64,000 nucleotides of DNA, from the NCBI RefSeq assembly GCF_022965805.1, contig NW_027331309.1, positions 124,001 to 188,000 on the forward strand, read 5' to 3'. Of this stretch, positions 26,685 through 39,492 are shown in pieces. The stretch comes from Primulina eburnea (lineage: Eukaryota > Streptophyta > Magnoliopsida > Lamiales > Gesneriaceae). Within the stretch, counting starts at the first letter, position 1, and each line of letters opens with the position of its first letter. A model generated the notes under the pieces. The model saw only the letters and a program-made list of their open reading frames with translations, did not search any database and had not been told where the DNA came from. Both the position numbers and the translations under genes were made by a program.

Positions 26685-27523
26685 TAGTTTATGGAATAAT
26701 GTTTCTTTCCTGGTTCGCTATCAAATTTAAAACTTCCTCGTGCTTTCTTGACCTCAAATATTGTTTGTCAATATGATTGATTTATTTCTGGCGCCAGTTA
26801 AGTTTTTACTGCACTGGCAAACGGGAAGTACCGTCGTATTGCGGTTTCTAATTATTCAGGTTCCATTTTAACAGCATCAATCATTATTTGAATCGATTTG
26901 AACTAAATTATATCCCTTGAAATGAGAAAAAAATGATTTAATAAGCAAAACAGTCAAACTAATTATTCAACAATTTTTTTATAAGATATTATTAAAAATA
27001 TAAAGGAATAAATTTTATTAAATATTTTATAATGTATTTAAATTAATTTGCAATTATGATTTCGCACAGCTCCGGTTGATTATTTTTAGAAATCGAACAT
27101 TAAGGCTGGGTTCCAAAATCAAAAAGTTATATTCATAATTAGTTTTCAAAAATTAATTTACTGTTCTGATTCCACGCATTTCAGGATGATTAATTTTAGG
27201 AACCAAAACCAAACATCAAAAGCTGAAACTGTGGTTGGGTGTAATCCCATAGGGCTGGCTGTTGGCACTTGCGTCCTGAACTTGGTTTGTGCTATCTAAC
27301 CCTAATGTAAAACGTGTAACACAGTAGGAAACATCGTTCAATAACTTCCAATTTAACAAGTTAAATTCTAAAGAACAACGAATCAATAACTCACATGTTT
27401 ACGTAACCGACTAATGGATGAATAAGATAAAACATTTGGCTTCATGATCATCCACGAATCCCAAAAGCAATGGTTCACATTTCATAAACAAGACCAGACG
27501 TAGATGCAGCCGCCTTTCGGCAA
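26685..27523. other. Convergent intergenic space
   Basis: 3' flanks of the remorin gene (+) and the RRM gene (-). No additional gene or clear transposon was seen. Confidence 0.5.
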
Positions 27524-28094
27524 CTAATAAGGCCTGTACCTGTAATCTGGGCGTGATGGTCTACCACCACCCATACTGCCACCCGCTCCATAACCCCACT
27601 ATCAAACAAACATACACAACATAGAAAGGATCGAGTGTTAGCACAATGGTGAGAATATTATAACGAAAATTTGATTCCAGGACCAACTGTACTCACATCG
27701 TCGAAATCCAGGCTGCCGTACATTCTTCCATAACTGCTACGCATATGTCCACCATACCCTGGTCCACCATAGCCATATGGCTCGGGAGGATTACTCGCCA
27801 TGAAATTACTACTGGGGCTAGGATCATCAATTGGTGTAGCAGAATCAATTGCAACCTGCAATGCATCGGATTAAAACCTCTATATTACTAATACTCGTAC
27901 TATTTCTCATTTACAATTACCATGTATGTTGAAGACCTAACAAATACAATGCATGTTACATCAAATATCTGTAAATAGAAACGGGCATTTCACCAACAAA
28001 GAGATAATATCCACAAATGTAAGAATAACATATATATATATATATATATATACCAACAAAGAGATAATATCCGCAAATGTAAGAATAACATATA

Positions 28095-28143
<49 letters not shown>

Positions 28144-31100
28144 AAACTGAACGTAGGGGCAGATGTCATCTACAAAGAATAATGCATCAAAATGAATTGT
28201 TGATGGGGTATTTAATTTGTGAAGATCTTTTGAGGCTGCCATTGGCAGGACATCTCTGGTAAACTGATGGAAGTGAAAAACACATCCTGCCGTCTGTCAG
28301 ATAACCAAGTGATCACTTTTCTGTTTGTCAAGTATTACCGGATAAATCAGTCCTAAGTTTTAGGTACTTTCTCACAAGTGACGAGTCAAACTGAACCCGC
28401 TAGACCGGCACATCAAGCATTGCCCGACGTGTTCAAGATTTTACATTGCAGAAAACTTAAGGAAAATTACGAATCACGATGTTTTGAAACCTAAATCTGT
28501 ACACATCGGGAGCATAAAACATCTGTAAAAATCATAACTTCCTGGACAGAGTCACACCTGGTGCCCACATATTTCATGAGATCTTCTAGCTACGCGGTCT
28601 GCAACACCATCATCAGCAAAAGTTACAAAACCAAATCCTCGATGACCAGTCCTCTTGGGATCCTATGCAAAGTACGACAATTCACACAATTATTTAAACA
28701 AGTACAGATACATATGAGCTATCACATCTATTTCTTACCTTTGGAACATAAACATCTAAAATACGACCAAATCTGCCAAAATACTGACGAAGATCTTCTG
28801 CACTTGCCTCCTGAGGAAGCCTGCCAACAAAAACCTTTTTGCCCATCCCACGAGGTGGCTCGCCTCCTTAATCAACAATTATACAACTGAGTGCAACACA
28901 TCGTTTAAAAGATAATCAAGATTGCTTTCAGGAAGTAACTTACTTCCATAAAAAGGACCAGGATGATGATCATACAAGGTTGGAGCACCAAGCGCAGCAT
29001 ATCTAGTTGCAGCACTAATGTAAGCATTATAAGCTCCATATCCTCCTCCTCTTCCACCGCCGCCCCCGCCGCCACCCCCACCCCCACCCTGACCCTGAGG
29101 CATTCTGCTAACAGGTCTAACATCATCCTCCTACAGTATATTATCATTATCAAGTGAACAAGGAGACTCTAACTATACAATGAATTTACGAATTTAACTA
29201 GAATTTTAAAATAAAATTGTAGCTACCTTTGGAGTAGCCCTGTCCACAACTACAGTTGATCCTCCCAATTCGTGTGTGTCAGCCATCAGATCATCCACTG
29301 CATCTGTGATTATAAAAGACAGGATGGAAGGTGGGTTCTGCAGTAAAAACAATAAAAAGGCAAAAAATGGCATTGCCTGCACACCAAATGCATACTAAAA
29401 AAGAGTCATGAACACTGCATCAACTAATCATATTCAAAAGCTTAACCTTTCCAGTGTTCTAATTTCTAAAATTGGCCACATGGATACGTAAGAATTTCCA
29501 AAATCATGAAAACGCCTTAGCTTAAATTTTCTTTGCAATTCAAAAGGAATAGGATTATGATAGTGAATTCGTAATTTCGTACAGTTAAGAACCACATGGA
29601 CAAGCCAAATTACAATCCAGCAAGAGATGCATGGAAAGGAACACCACTAAAAGCCAACAACTTAAGAAAATAGCTAATTACAGCAAGATGAAAGGATGTG
29701 GGCATTTGACGTTTCTTGAAAAGACGCAAGAAGGATATACTGGTACCATATTTCATGCATTTGAATAATTGGACATGTGCAAATAGAACCTACACCTAAT
29801 AAACTTCTCACAAAGGTTTCAAAAGGTACCCATAAAAATCATACAGAAAAAAGTAAATAAGACTATAAGAACAACATTAACAATAAAATTACCAGCAACT
29901 GAAAAGGTGATGAATCCAATTCCACGATGACCTTTGGTATTTGGATCCTGAGAACAAAAATTGGATGATACGATGCTACATATTTCAAACTGCCATTCAT
30001 AGGAAATGAGATAGAAGTATTAACCTTTGGCATGTATAAATCTGTTATGTCACCGTACTTTTCAAAATGGCTGCAAAATAATATAACATAAATCACATTT
30101 AATCTCGTCAAGTGTAAATCCACACCCAATCCCCACTGAAAATCAACAAATTGAACAAAACAAGCGAGCGAGAATTGGTATACGAGGTCCAAGGAACCTT
30201 CTAAATGCAGCTTCAGTGACAGATGGTAGAATCCTCGCCACAAAAATCCTGGTCACTTTCTTTGATGGTGCTCTCATCTCCTCCTGCGAACAGCACATAG
30301 AAGATTCAAATAGAACATCAGGGTTATTACCAGCCACCAACAAAAAACAAATGGGTTATGGACAGGTTCAGGACTTTGAAATGGATATTGTGGAACAGCT
30401 GAATGATTTAAGAAGGTAACCTTAGGCGTGGCTATTTTGACTTCCAAAACCCTATTGCCAAGGAAGTGCTCGCTAGTTAATGCAGCCTGTAGCATGCGCA
30501 CACAGAATATATGTTATCACAATGCTGCTTGAAATTCTGCTCTCACGCACACATAGAAAAACACAATGGACAGTTGAATGAACATTGAAATTCAAACCAT
30601 GCGGAATAACATAAGAGGGTTACAATCATGTGTCAAAGCAGTGCATTACATTACCTTGGCATCCTCAATAGCAGCAAACGTTACATATCCAAAGCCTCGC
30701 GAACGGCCTGTGGACCGCTCCTGAAATCATTACATCAAAAAAGATAAGGGATGCCTTTAAACATTGAACCCAACAATATCATAACTATAAGAACTGAGAA
30801 AGTATAATTACGTTCTCAATGCAGCACCTAGAAAAATATGAAGACATATCATAAAAATTTGATTACCGCCCAAAAATCAAATAAAACAGTTCCAGGTATA
30901 AAAAATTAATGAGAAATCAACAAAAAATAAAACAGAAATTTCCCACAATTTTGCGTTCGTGGGGGAGACAATTTATCAATTCCTTCCTACTTGGAGTCCA
31001 AAAACGAAACATAGAAGCCTAAATCTTATGAAAATATAAAAAACATTAAGCCTGTAAACTCCAGAACAATAGTCAAGAGGTGTCGGACACCAAAACCAGA

Positions 31101-31334
31101 TCTTTATAACCAAAACAGCAAAGAACTAACCTTCATCACGATACAATCTTCTAAATCCCCAAACTTGCTCATGTATTCTCTCAACCCTTCAGTATCCACA
31201 TCCCAGGGAACTCCCAAAACCTAAAGAGGAAAACCAAAGCACATGCACAAATTCATAAACTCGATATAGAACATCGCTTTCTTGGTCCCATTGACGAAAA
31301 TCTGTAAACTTACGACAAGCTTCCGATCAGACAT
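27524..31334 (-). CDS. Three-RRM hnRNP-like RNA-binding protein, 13 exons
   Basis: Predicted nuclear RNA-binding protein of 386 residues, most like the Arabidopsis three-RRM protein I remember as AT4G36960. Exons on the minus strand: 31334-31314, 31220-31131, 30720-30655, 30486-30421, 30283-30198, 30070-30025, 29947-29893, 29303-29227, 29130-28944, 28866-28739, 28662-28558, 27855-27697, 27598-27524, summing to 1161 nt with all phases consistent. RRM1 is about residues 4-78 (RNP2 KLVVLGVPW, RNP1 RGFGYVTF), RRM2 about 90-166 (RIFVARIL, RGIGFITF) and RRM3 about 240-316 (KVFVGRLP, RGFGFVTF). A run of about 12 glycines follows RRM2. A Gly/Tyr/Arg-rich tail ends RPDYRYRPY. Exon boundaries fall inside each RRM just before RNP1. 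Likely role: pre-mRNA processing or mRNA fate; no specific target can be read from the sequence. Confidence 0.95.
27993..28141. repeat. Two-copy duplication with TA microsatellites in an intron
   Basis: The segment CCAACAAAGAGATAATATCC through AAGAATAACATATAT occurs twice in tandem. Each copy ends in a (TA)n run, the second being about 45 bp long. It lies in the intron between RRM gene exons 11 and 12. Confidence 0.85.
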
Positions 31335-31993
31335 GACGATTGACGAAATAGATGTGGCCGCTCTCGAATTCCTCCCCTCTCTCTCTCAATAACCCTCAAT
31401 CGCTCAAGCACTCTTCCTGCACACAACAATAATAGGCACACCTCTTTCTCACAACACACAATCAGCACAAGATACCAAATCAAACTCACCATTTTTTTTT
31501 TCCGATCCTTGATACTGAAGACAGATAAAATACCTCAAGAAAAAACAGGATTCATAAAGGAAATGACTCTGAATAGCTTCGGGGCACTCATCACTAACCT
31601 TTCGATTCGATTGGGAATCAAAACCCTAAAGTCGCTCGATCGCTCGCGCTCTCAATCGCTCGCCGCGCAGCCTTCCGCGGTTATAAGCTCGCCTGAATTT
31701 TGTTTTCCACTTTACATATGGCCAAAAGAGGAAATAGCGATTTATCCCGTATACTAACACGCTTTTCCTTTTTCTTTTTCTTTTTCTTTTTTTGGTCAAG
31801 GAAATAGAAACAATGAAACTTGGAAGTTCAGAGTAAGGTCAAGACTCATTTGATACCGATACCCTAAATTTGGCTTGAGATCTTAGTCGTCCCATTATTA
31901 TTAATAAACATTAATAAAGACTCCACTCATGCAAGTTGGTTGGTGTGTTATTTATTTTAAATTTATGCAATATATACACTTGTAAGACATGAT
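31335..31993. other. Leader and promoter region of the RRM gene
   Basis: Probable 5' untranslated region of the minus-strand RRM gene, CT/GA-rich near 31370-31400. The GC-rich patch at 31620-31690 probably marks the transcription start region. The exact structure is not resolvable. Confidence 0.4.
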
Positions 31994-32508
31994 TAGGAAT
32001 GTAAACGAACCAAATTGTTGTGAACTATTCGAAGCTCGATTCGATAAAAGCTCATTTGAGCTCGTTTAATGAGGCTCGTTAAGATAAACAAACCAAACTC
32101 AAGCTTTACAGTATTCGGCTCATTAGCTCGTGAACATGTTCGTTGGTAAGTTCATGAGTAATCTTTTAGATGAAAAAATAATAGTTTTGATATTTGATTT
32201 ATTGATTTTGCATATTTTTTATTAAATATATAAAAAAATCTATTAAATTTATTTATTATAATAAATTTAAAAATTTTAATAAGAATAATATATTTTTCTT
32301 TAAGTATATAAATTATTTTTTAATTAATTTAATGAAAATTTAAATGTATAGTTCATATTTATTAAGCTTGTTTAGGCTCGATAAAGGCTTGAATAAGCTC
32401 GTGAGTCATACATATATTCGTTAAATAAAGCTCGAGCTCGGCTCGATATAAATGAACCAAGCTCAAACATTAAAGAGTTCGGCTCGGATCGACTCGATTA
32501 CATCCTTT
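31994..32508. mobile_element. hAT-type MITE, 515 bp
   Basis: Flanked by the perfect 8-bp direct repeat GACATGAT (31986-31993 and 32509-32516). Its ends form an imperfect inverted repeat (TAGGAATGTAAACGA against AAAGGATGTAATCGA). The subterminal DNA is rich in GCTCG/CGAGC motifs on both sides. The middle is AT-rich and non-coding. Confidence 0.85.
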
Positions 32509-32516
32509 GACATGAT

Positions 32517-32870
32517 AGAGCCAACAGACTTGATCATGGTCTGCTTTTGTTTTTTTGGTTACTTTTTTTTTTCAAAATTGACATAGATTCTGATCACATC
32601 GTATGAATAAAAACCCTCGTGCATTTTCATTTTACAATTTAGGAACTAGAGTACGTAAGATCCAGCATCATTTCCTCGTCCAACATTCTCAAATATTGGA
32701 ACATTGATTCAACAGTTGGGTTTAAAAATATGTGGATCTTTTATGTTTTGTTAATAGTCAAATAAAGTTAAGCTCATAAAAGTGATCTAAATAAGGCTAC
32801 GGGTTATTTAGACTTTAATGTTGTCTTTTACGTGTAGAGGCTAAATGGGTTTTTTTTTTTTATTTGAATG
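32517..32870. other. Intergenic, no gene seen
   Basis: Short AT-rich spacer between two transposable elements. Confidence 0.4.
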
Positions 32871-33189
32871 ATGAGTGATGATATGGTAAAAATCCTATCA
32901 TAGCATTAATTATATTTTAGAGATGTCACAAAATATTATATGGATATGCAGAAATTTAGTTACCATGTATTACAAAATTCCATATCAACTAAGACTCTAC
33001 ACCTATAAATAAAGGGCTCCTAAACCCTAATCAAGGTACGATTTCATGTACAATTAGCGGAGTCATCTCACACGTTTTCTTTGATACACAGTTATATTTT
33101 TGGAGTGGTTTGATTCGGTATATTGAAGAATTGGTTCGTGATTATCGATTCAAGGTATTTTTATGGATGCGCATTTTTTGAGCCCATCA

Positions 33190-35815
33190 ATGACGCCGTA
33201 TGTGGGAACGAAATTTATTCCCATGATTGGATCTACTGGTTGAATTGAGAAAAAGAACAAAGAGAAAACCCATCACCGCACCCTATCATATACATGGAAC
33301 AAAATACACTGCAATTCCCCCACCAAGCCGCCAGATACCCACTCGTGATTTCTTAACCAGCCGGAAAAATCAAACAAGACATGTATTCCCCAACGCATAT
33401 CCGATCGTCACTGAACCCCCCCTCCATGCCACGTTTTTTCTAGAACTCTGCCACGTGAACTACATAGGTCTCCCCACCACAAAGCCCACATCGCCGCTCC
33501 TTAACGGTTCGTCACTTTCGATCCTTCGCTATTACACTCACTGTCGAGAACCACAGTTCGAGTTGTCGACCCACAAGCATGCTTCACCGTACGCTGTTCA
33601 GTTAAGCACCAGTCTTGCTCTTCGCTTCGCCATCTCAGCCGCATAACTATGGACCCAACAGATTTCTTGATTGGATTGTCACTAAGTCGATGATCATGTC
33701 TCCTCGAGATCTGTGATTTGTTTTTCAATTCTCGCATGCTGCATTCTAATTGTTCCATGGAATGCTTGAGTTAACCGATCTCAGACACGCATACCTCATG
33801 AAAGATTTCAACGATTTGACAGAATTACGGTGCTCAGATTGGTGTTAAGGATGAATCTATGCTTGTTGGCAGCCATAATTAAGCCGGAGTGGTATTGAAA
33901 ACCCCGAGTTGAGTTCTTTCAATCGAAGGTTTTCAAGAACTGTTATCAGCCTTGTTCTTCTAGAGGCCATCAATGTTTCGTTCGAGTGCTTGTATGTTTC
34001 ACATTCTTCCAACCAAGGAATTTCTTTAACATTTTTATTTATTTCCCATTGCTATAATTTAATTGCTGAACAACAGCTTCAAATTGTGGAGCTATAGTTA
34101 AGCTATTCTGCTGCCTAGTCTTAGGATAAATGGATTAGAGCTTATTTGTCTTACCCTTTATGTTGCATGATGTAGTTAGTGTGATTTGAAAAATAAGTAT
34201 CATTTTAGGATAAAAGGGATACACTTACTAAAGAAATTATTTACTATGAATTGGAATATTCATAGGAGATTTGATTTTTTTTTTTCTTACTATCAAGGCT
34301 CCTTGGTTCGAACTTATGGGCTTGGTTGCAGAAATTGAAGGGGCTGCCTTTATCTTTTGATTCTCCTGACTTTATAGGTTGAAATGTGTTCTTACACTTA
34401 ATGGAGTTTCCGGGGGAAAACAAGAAAATTTCATCACCGTGTGCAGCCACCGTCCTCCTCACTCATAATACTCTATCAAAGATTAGGCTGAGAATCCATC
34501 TTCGAGGCATGCATTATATATTTTCTAATGGTGTGGCTTCGAAGCATCACTTATGGGCTCGCTACTTCAGAAGATAAGTGTTAATTGTTTTTACTGCTCA
34601 ATTATGTTAAATATTATTTTATAAACTTTGTTTCATTGTTGACAAAGGGACATGTATCATTTGATAAATATGGATACACCCACTCACATCCTAAAAGACT
34701 GAAACACATAATATATTTATTTTCCATGTGATATTTTGATCTCGCCACTCGAAACAAATTAATTATGTAGTTAATTTTACATTGTACTATGTATACTCGG
34801 TTTTGAGTTGTATGCATTAAAAAGTAAGATTTCTTGAACAACCGCCCGAGATTCATTAATGTTGTTATATGCACTCGTATGACTATATTTTTGTGAATTA
34901 TTTTAGCAAAAGTGAGTTTTAGAGAAGCTAAGGGTTTCTTTAGTTAGCTTAGAAGGAAGTAATGAATTGGTTGACTGCAACAATATCCTTAAGTTACTTT
35001 TAACCAACTTATGCATATTCTTTGACAATCTAGAATGTCTCAAGAGCCAACCTTTATCATTATGCTAGGATACTCCCTTGCAGGTTGTGTAAGATTACCT
35101 ATCGCTCCATTGTTACTCGTCTATGATAATTTATTTGCCTTGAACCACCTAAATCGAGCTAGGTGAATTTTTCGAATTGGGTTATTCACTTATTGATTTC
35201 GGGAATCATATTATTCATTGGGATTCATTGACTTTTTGGATCTTCATAGCTAAAGTATGCTGAATTTTTACTCCATGTTTCCATTGTCTAGTTGATAGAG
35301 CCGTGATGATTCAACTGAATTTTATTATGTTTGAGACTATGCTGACTCAATTTAGTATGACCTCTATATTGTTTTGTTTATTTTTAATGTAACTAGCTCG
35401 TAACTAGCTGCATGAGCTTGAGATCAAATTTCATGTGATATTTTAGATTTTTATGATGAATTATTTAATCTGAGCCAAATATGCCCAACCTCATACATAA
35501 TTTCATCAAGTACTTGTCATGCTCGATTTTATTAAAATCACGATATTTCTCTCACTATATTTGAAGCTTTACAAAGCTCATAATATTTTATCAATGGGAT
35601 AAGTTTCATGTACTTGAGATTTTATCATTATCCGAACAAGGATTTTTTATAATAAAGTTCTTACGTTGCATCATCCAATTCAAATATTTGAGATAATTAT
35701 TTTCTGCTCTCTTTTGTCTCGTTTTTTGTGCTTCATTGCAGTGTCCTACAGCATGCTCGATGCACCGTGCCTGGGCTCCACTCATGTGATTTTCACTATC
35801 AGGCACCCCATCTCA
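33190..35815. other. Unique interior of the LARD-like element
   Basis: No retroviral domain in any frame. An open frame at 33227-33646 follows the primer site, but it is not ATG-supported as a gene and lacks family similarity. A short frame near 34380-34576 is likewise unassigned and could be captured host DNA. Confidence 0.5.
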
Positions 35816-35816
35816 G

Positions 35817-36385
35817 CCCCTCAGTAAGCCCGACATCGCTCGGCACCTCAGTAAGCCCGACCTTGCTCGGCACATCAGTAAAGCCCGACCTTGCTCGGCA
35901 CTTCAGTAAGCCCGACCTTGCTCGGCACCTCAGTAAGCCCGACCCAGCTCGGCACCTCAGTAAGCCCGACCTTGCTCGGCACCTCAGTAAGCCCAAATCT
36001 GCTTGGCAATTACATAAGCCCGACTTTGCTCGGCACCTCAGTAAGCTCGACCTTGCTCGGCACCTCAGTAAGCCCGACCTTGCTCAGCACCTCAATGCAA
36101 TTACATAAGTCCGACCTTGCTCGGCACCTCAGTAAGTCCAACTCTGCTTGGCACCTCAGTAAGCCCGACCCAGCTCGGCACCTCAGTAAGCCCGACCTTG
36201 CTCGGCACCTCAGTAAGTCCAACTCTGCTTGGCAATTACATAAGCCCGACTTTGCTCGGCACCTCAGTAAGCCCGACCTTGCTCGACACCTCAGTAAGCT
36301 CGACCTTGCTCGGCACCTCAGTAAGCCCGACCTTGCTCGGCACCTCAATGCAATTACATAAGCTCGACTTTGCTCGGCACTCAGA
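35817..36385 (+). repeat. 27-bp tandem repeat array
   Basis: About 20 units of CCTCAGTAAGCCCGACCTTG plus CTCGGCA, with some units interrupted by CAATTACATAAG. The period is a multiple of three, so all frames stay open as a nine-residue repeat. It lies in the LARD-like interior. Confidence 0.92.
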
Positions 36386-36915
36386 TATTATCTATAACTC
36401 TTTATTTGAGCTTGGTTTTCAGCAGACTATTATCTATAGCTCTTTATTTGAGCTCGGTTTTCAGCATGATCTTATCTATAACTCTTTATTTGAGCTCAAT
36501 TTTCAGCAGACTATTATCTATAGCTCTTTATTTGAGCTTGGTTTTCAGCAGACTATTATTTATAGCTCTTTATTTGAGCTCGGTTTTCAGCATGATCTTA
36601 TCTATAACTCTTTATTTAAGCTCGATTTTGAGCAGACTATTATCTATAGCTCTTTATTTGAGCTCGGTATTCAGCTGGATATTATTTATAGCTCTTTATT
36701 TGAGCTCGGTTTTTAGGAGGATTATAGCTCTTTATTTGAGCTTGGTTTTCAGCAGTCTTTGATCTATAGCTCTTTATTTGTGCTCGATTTTCAGGAAGAT
36801 ATTATCTATAGCTCTTCATTTGAGCTCGATTTTCAATAGGATCTTATTTATACTTAGCTCGGTTATTAGCAGGATATTCTTTATGGCTCTTCATCTGAGC
36901 TTGACTTTCAGTAGT
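36386..36915 (+). repeat. About 42-bp tandem repeat array
   Basis: About 12 diverging units built on TATAGCTCTTTATTTGAGCT followed by CGGTTTTCAGCA and a variable ATTATC linker. It starts almost directly after the 27-bp array. Confidence 0.9.
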
Positions 36916-37851
36916 CGATATATCTCGAACTTCTTGTTTATGCTGGTCTCAACATCTTGACTCGGTTTTTATTAAGAGTATAGCCACTCTTGGCTCTTTT
37001 GACTCTCTAGCGACTCAATAGGAAAGAGCATATATTTGACTACCAATTCAGTAACAGATGACTACGTTGACCGTTTGTTTGGCTCACCTCAAAAAGTACA
37101 CTCCACAACAAACGCTCAAAGGACACTATTACATGCAACTAGAATATTATCTTACATACTCTAAAATATAATTCATTCATTTAACGTTCCTCCATCATTT
37201 CACTCGTCGTCACTTTTTTGCGGGGGGTACTAGTGATGATATGGTAAAAATCCTATCATATCATTAATTATATTTTAGAGGTGTCACAAAATATTATATG
37301 GATATGCAGAAATCTAGTTACCATGTATTACAAAATTCTATATCAACTAAGACTCTACACCTATAAATAAAGGGCTCCTAAACCCTAATCAAGGTACGAT
37401 TTCATGTACAATTATTTACATCAGTCTTATATTTTTCCCTCAAATAATATACTGACTTGAGCGTCGGAGTGGCTTCGCCTTCGGGCGGAGTCATCTCACA
37501 CGTTTTCTTTGATACACAGTTATATTTTTGGAGTGGTTTGATTCGGTATATTGAAGAATTGGTTCGTGATCATCGATTCAAGGTATTTTTATGGATGCGC
37601 ATTTTTTGAGCGCATCAATGAGCTTAAATAGAAACTCTACATATAAATAAGGAGTCATGTTCCAGATTACACGACGAAGTTATGTTATACTATATTTTAT
37701 CAATAATTAGATATCTGTAGTTAGAGAGCGTGAGAGAAAGTAAAAGACTCTTAAAATAAATCGTGTTGATCTGGAATATCGAGTCACATGTATCTATATA
37801 GATACCATTTTTTTTTCTTGACTAACGTGTATGATTTGATTATGGTTTTCA

Positions 37852-38722
37852 TGTTGGACTTAGGCTTATTGGGCTATTGGGCTTGTTCTTTGAATGAGAA
37901 ATTGGACAAGGCTTAGTAGATGGCAAGTGGGAAATGTCCCACATTTAAAAATGAATATAGCATTGGTGAGTTTATATTGTGTTATACTTTATGGAGGTGT
38001 AACAATGATTGGTCAAGAGGCTCTCTCTGCACAGGCGCAGGGGGTGCAAATCATGGGCCCGATTTGCAGTGGAAAAAGGCTTGACTTGTGTGCAGGCGTA
38101 CGTGCGCGTCGAATGTCGGACCGATCAAGGCAAAATTTTCCCACCAAGGCTTACCTAGCTTTTGCTATTTTTTATTTTCGAAATGGTCTGTGACCTTTGG
38201 TGCTTCAGCTGGGACAGTTTCAGTTGACCTTTGGTGTTCCAACTGAAATGCCCTTTGGTGTTTCAGCTAGCCAGACCTTTGGCCTTTCGTATGGCCAGCC
38301 GTAACTGTCCTGATGAGTGCCTATAAATAGAGGCAGCCTTAAGTCTTTCAAAAAAGATCCAACACACTCTCCTATATTCTGAAATTTTCGAAGCTTTACT
38401 TGTTCTGCTGTCTCGGCTGCCGCTGCTTCCACCGGCTGCTGCTCTTCGGTCGCCACACTGTCTCGTGATAAAGTTCAGGTACTGCTTCAGTTCGTCGTCG
38501 TGGTGCCTTGTGCTACGGTACTGCTGGTTTTCCGTTGTATCCTGGGAAACAGACGTCCACGTTCATCCTCGAAGCACACACCTGAGGGGACGAATCTGTT
38601 TTAAGGACACTATATTACATACAGGCCTCGGTTTGCTTATTTTAAGCTTAGCGATACTGTTTCTTTTTGACGTTGTTTTCTTTCCTTGTTCCTTTCTGTT
38701 TGTGCGTACATTTTGTACAACA
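37852..38722. mobile_element. Solo LTR, 871 bp
   Basis: Begins TGTTGGAC and ends GTACAACA (terminal TGTTG/CAACA), flanked by the 5-bp duplication TTTCA (37847-37851, 38723-38727). A CTATAAATAGAGG TATA box at about 38321 is followed by a typical leader. No internal region, primer site or second LTR is present, so it arose by recombination between LTRs. Superfamily was not determined. Confidence 0.8.
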
Positions 38723-38727
38723 TTTCA

Positions 38728-39492
38728 AGCATCATTGGGTTTAGCTCGAACATATATGGATGATAAAAGATACGTATATACAAAAAATGTGAGTCATTGA
38801 CCAAGGTCAATGGTGGACCGTACTGTCAATGGTCAACAATTGACTTTGACAAAAAGCATTTAAATTTTATTTAAGAAAGATGTCAATTTGGGTTAATATT
38901 AAATTAAAATAATATAACCATTAAGATATATATAATTTTTTAGAATGGGATAGTTACGCTAGTTAGACAATATTTGAATTTGTGCTTCATTCCATCTTCG
39001 CATCATATGCGTTGGATTGCCTCGCCGTGCTCCACCTCAATTTCATATCACTACCATTGCCGGCTGCCGCCTATGCATGCGGCGTCTGCCACCAGGACCC
39101 TTGTTTCATCCAAGACAACCATGCACGGCGGTGCACGTTCTAGTACTGAATCAATTATCAAAACAATATGGCTTCGGATGGTAGAAGGTGCATTTGTGGT
39201 CAAGGCTGCGGTGGAGCTAAGGCGAAGCATGGCGAGACGATGAAGGCACCAGGATTAAAACCACCATCTCCAGCGTGAATTTTTTCTTTACTCAATTGCT
39301 ACAGCCACCATCTTCGAGTCTCTGAAATTCCTGATGCAGCGAATCAGAAGAGAAACAAAACAATTAAAAACCTGAATTAAAAGAAAAAATAACATGAATC
39401 TGAATACTGAATGTAGTGTTGAACATAAGTAATAGACTTGTGTAAATCCTAATTATCTGATCTTATACCGAGAGTATAATTAATAGTCGCAG
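38728..39492. other. Intergenic, no gene assigned
   Basis: Contains a GC-richer patch at 38975-39245 with a short open frame of no recognisable family. It could be a decayed gene fragment. Confidence 0.35.

Larger units (their letters stand above)
32876..37617 (+). mobile_element. Non-autonomous LTR retrotransposon (LARD-like), 4.7 kb
   Basis: Direct terminal repeats at 32876-33189 (314 bp) and 37234-37617 (384 bp), both TGATGATATGG...CATCA, flanked by the 5-bp duplication ATGAG (32871-32875, 37618-37622). The LTRs differ at about 6 positions plus a 70-bp deletion in the left copy, just after GTACAATTA. A primer-binding-like TGACGCCGTATGTGGGAA follows the left LTR (33191-33208), and a G-run precedes the right LTR (37222-37227). 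The interior has no gag, protease, RT or integrase. It holds about 2.6 kb of unique sequence and then two tandem arrays. The element must have been moved in trans. Confidence 0.9.

Noticed and set aside
30143..30343. Separate short minus-strand genes within the RRM locus
   Set aside because: They are single exons of the 13-exon RRM gene with intron read-through at both sides.
33227..33646. 139-codon frame after the LARD primer site as a gag gene
   Set aside because: No Gag motif, no ATG-supported start at the track position, Pro/Thr-rich composition like non-coding DNA.
35817..36915. CRISPR-like direct repeats
   Set aside because: Units are contiguous with no unique spacers, and the sequence is a plant retroelement; these are tandem arrays.
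37894..38193. 99-codon plus-strand frame
   Set aside because: It lies wholly inside the solo LTR and has no protein similarity that I recognise.
38974..39243. 89-codon plus-strand frame in a GC-rich patch
   Set aside because: No recognised motif, no promoter or splice structure; kept only as unassigned intergenic DNA.
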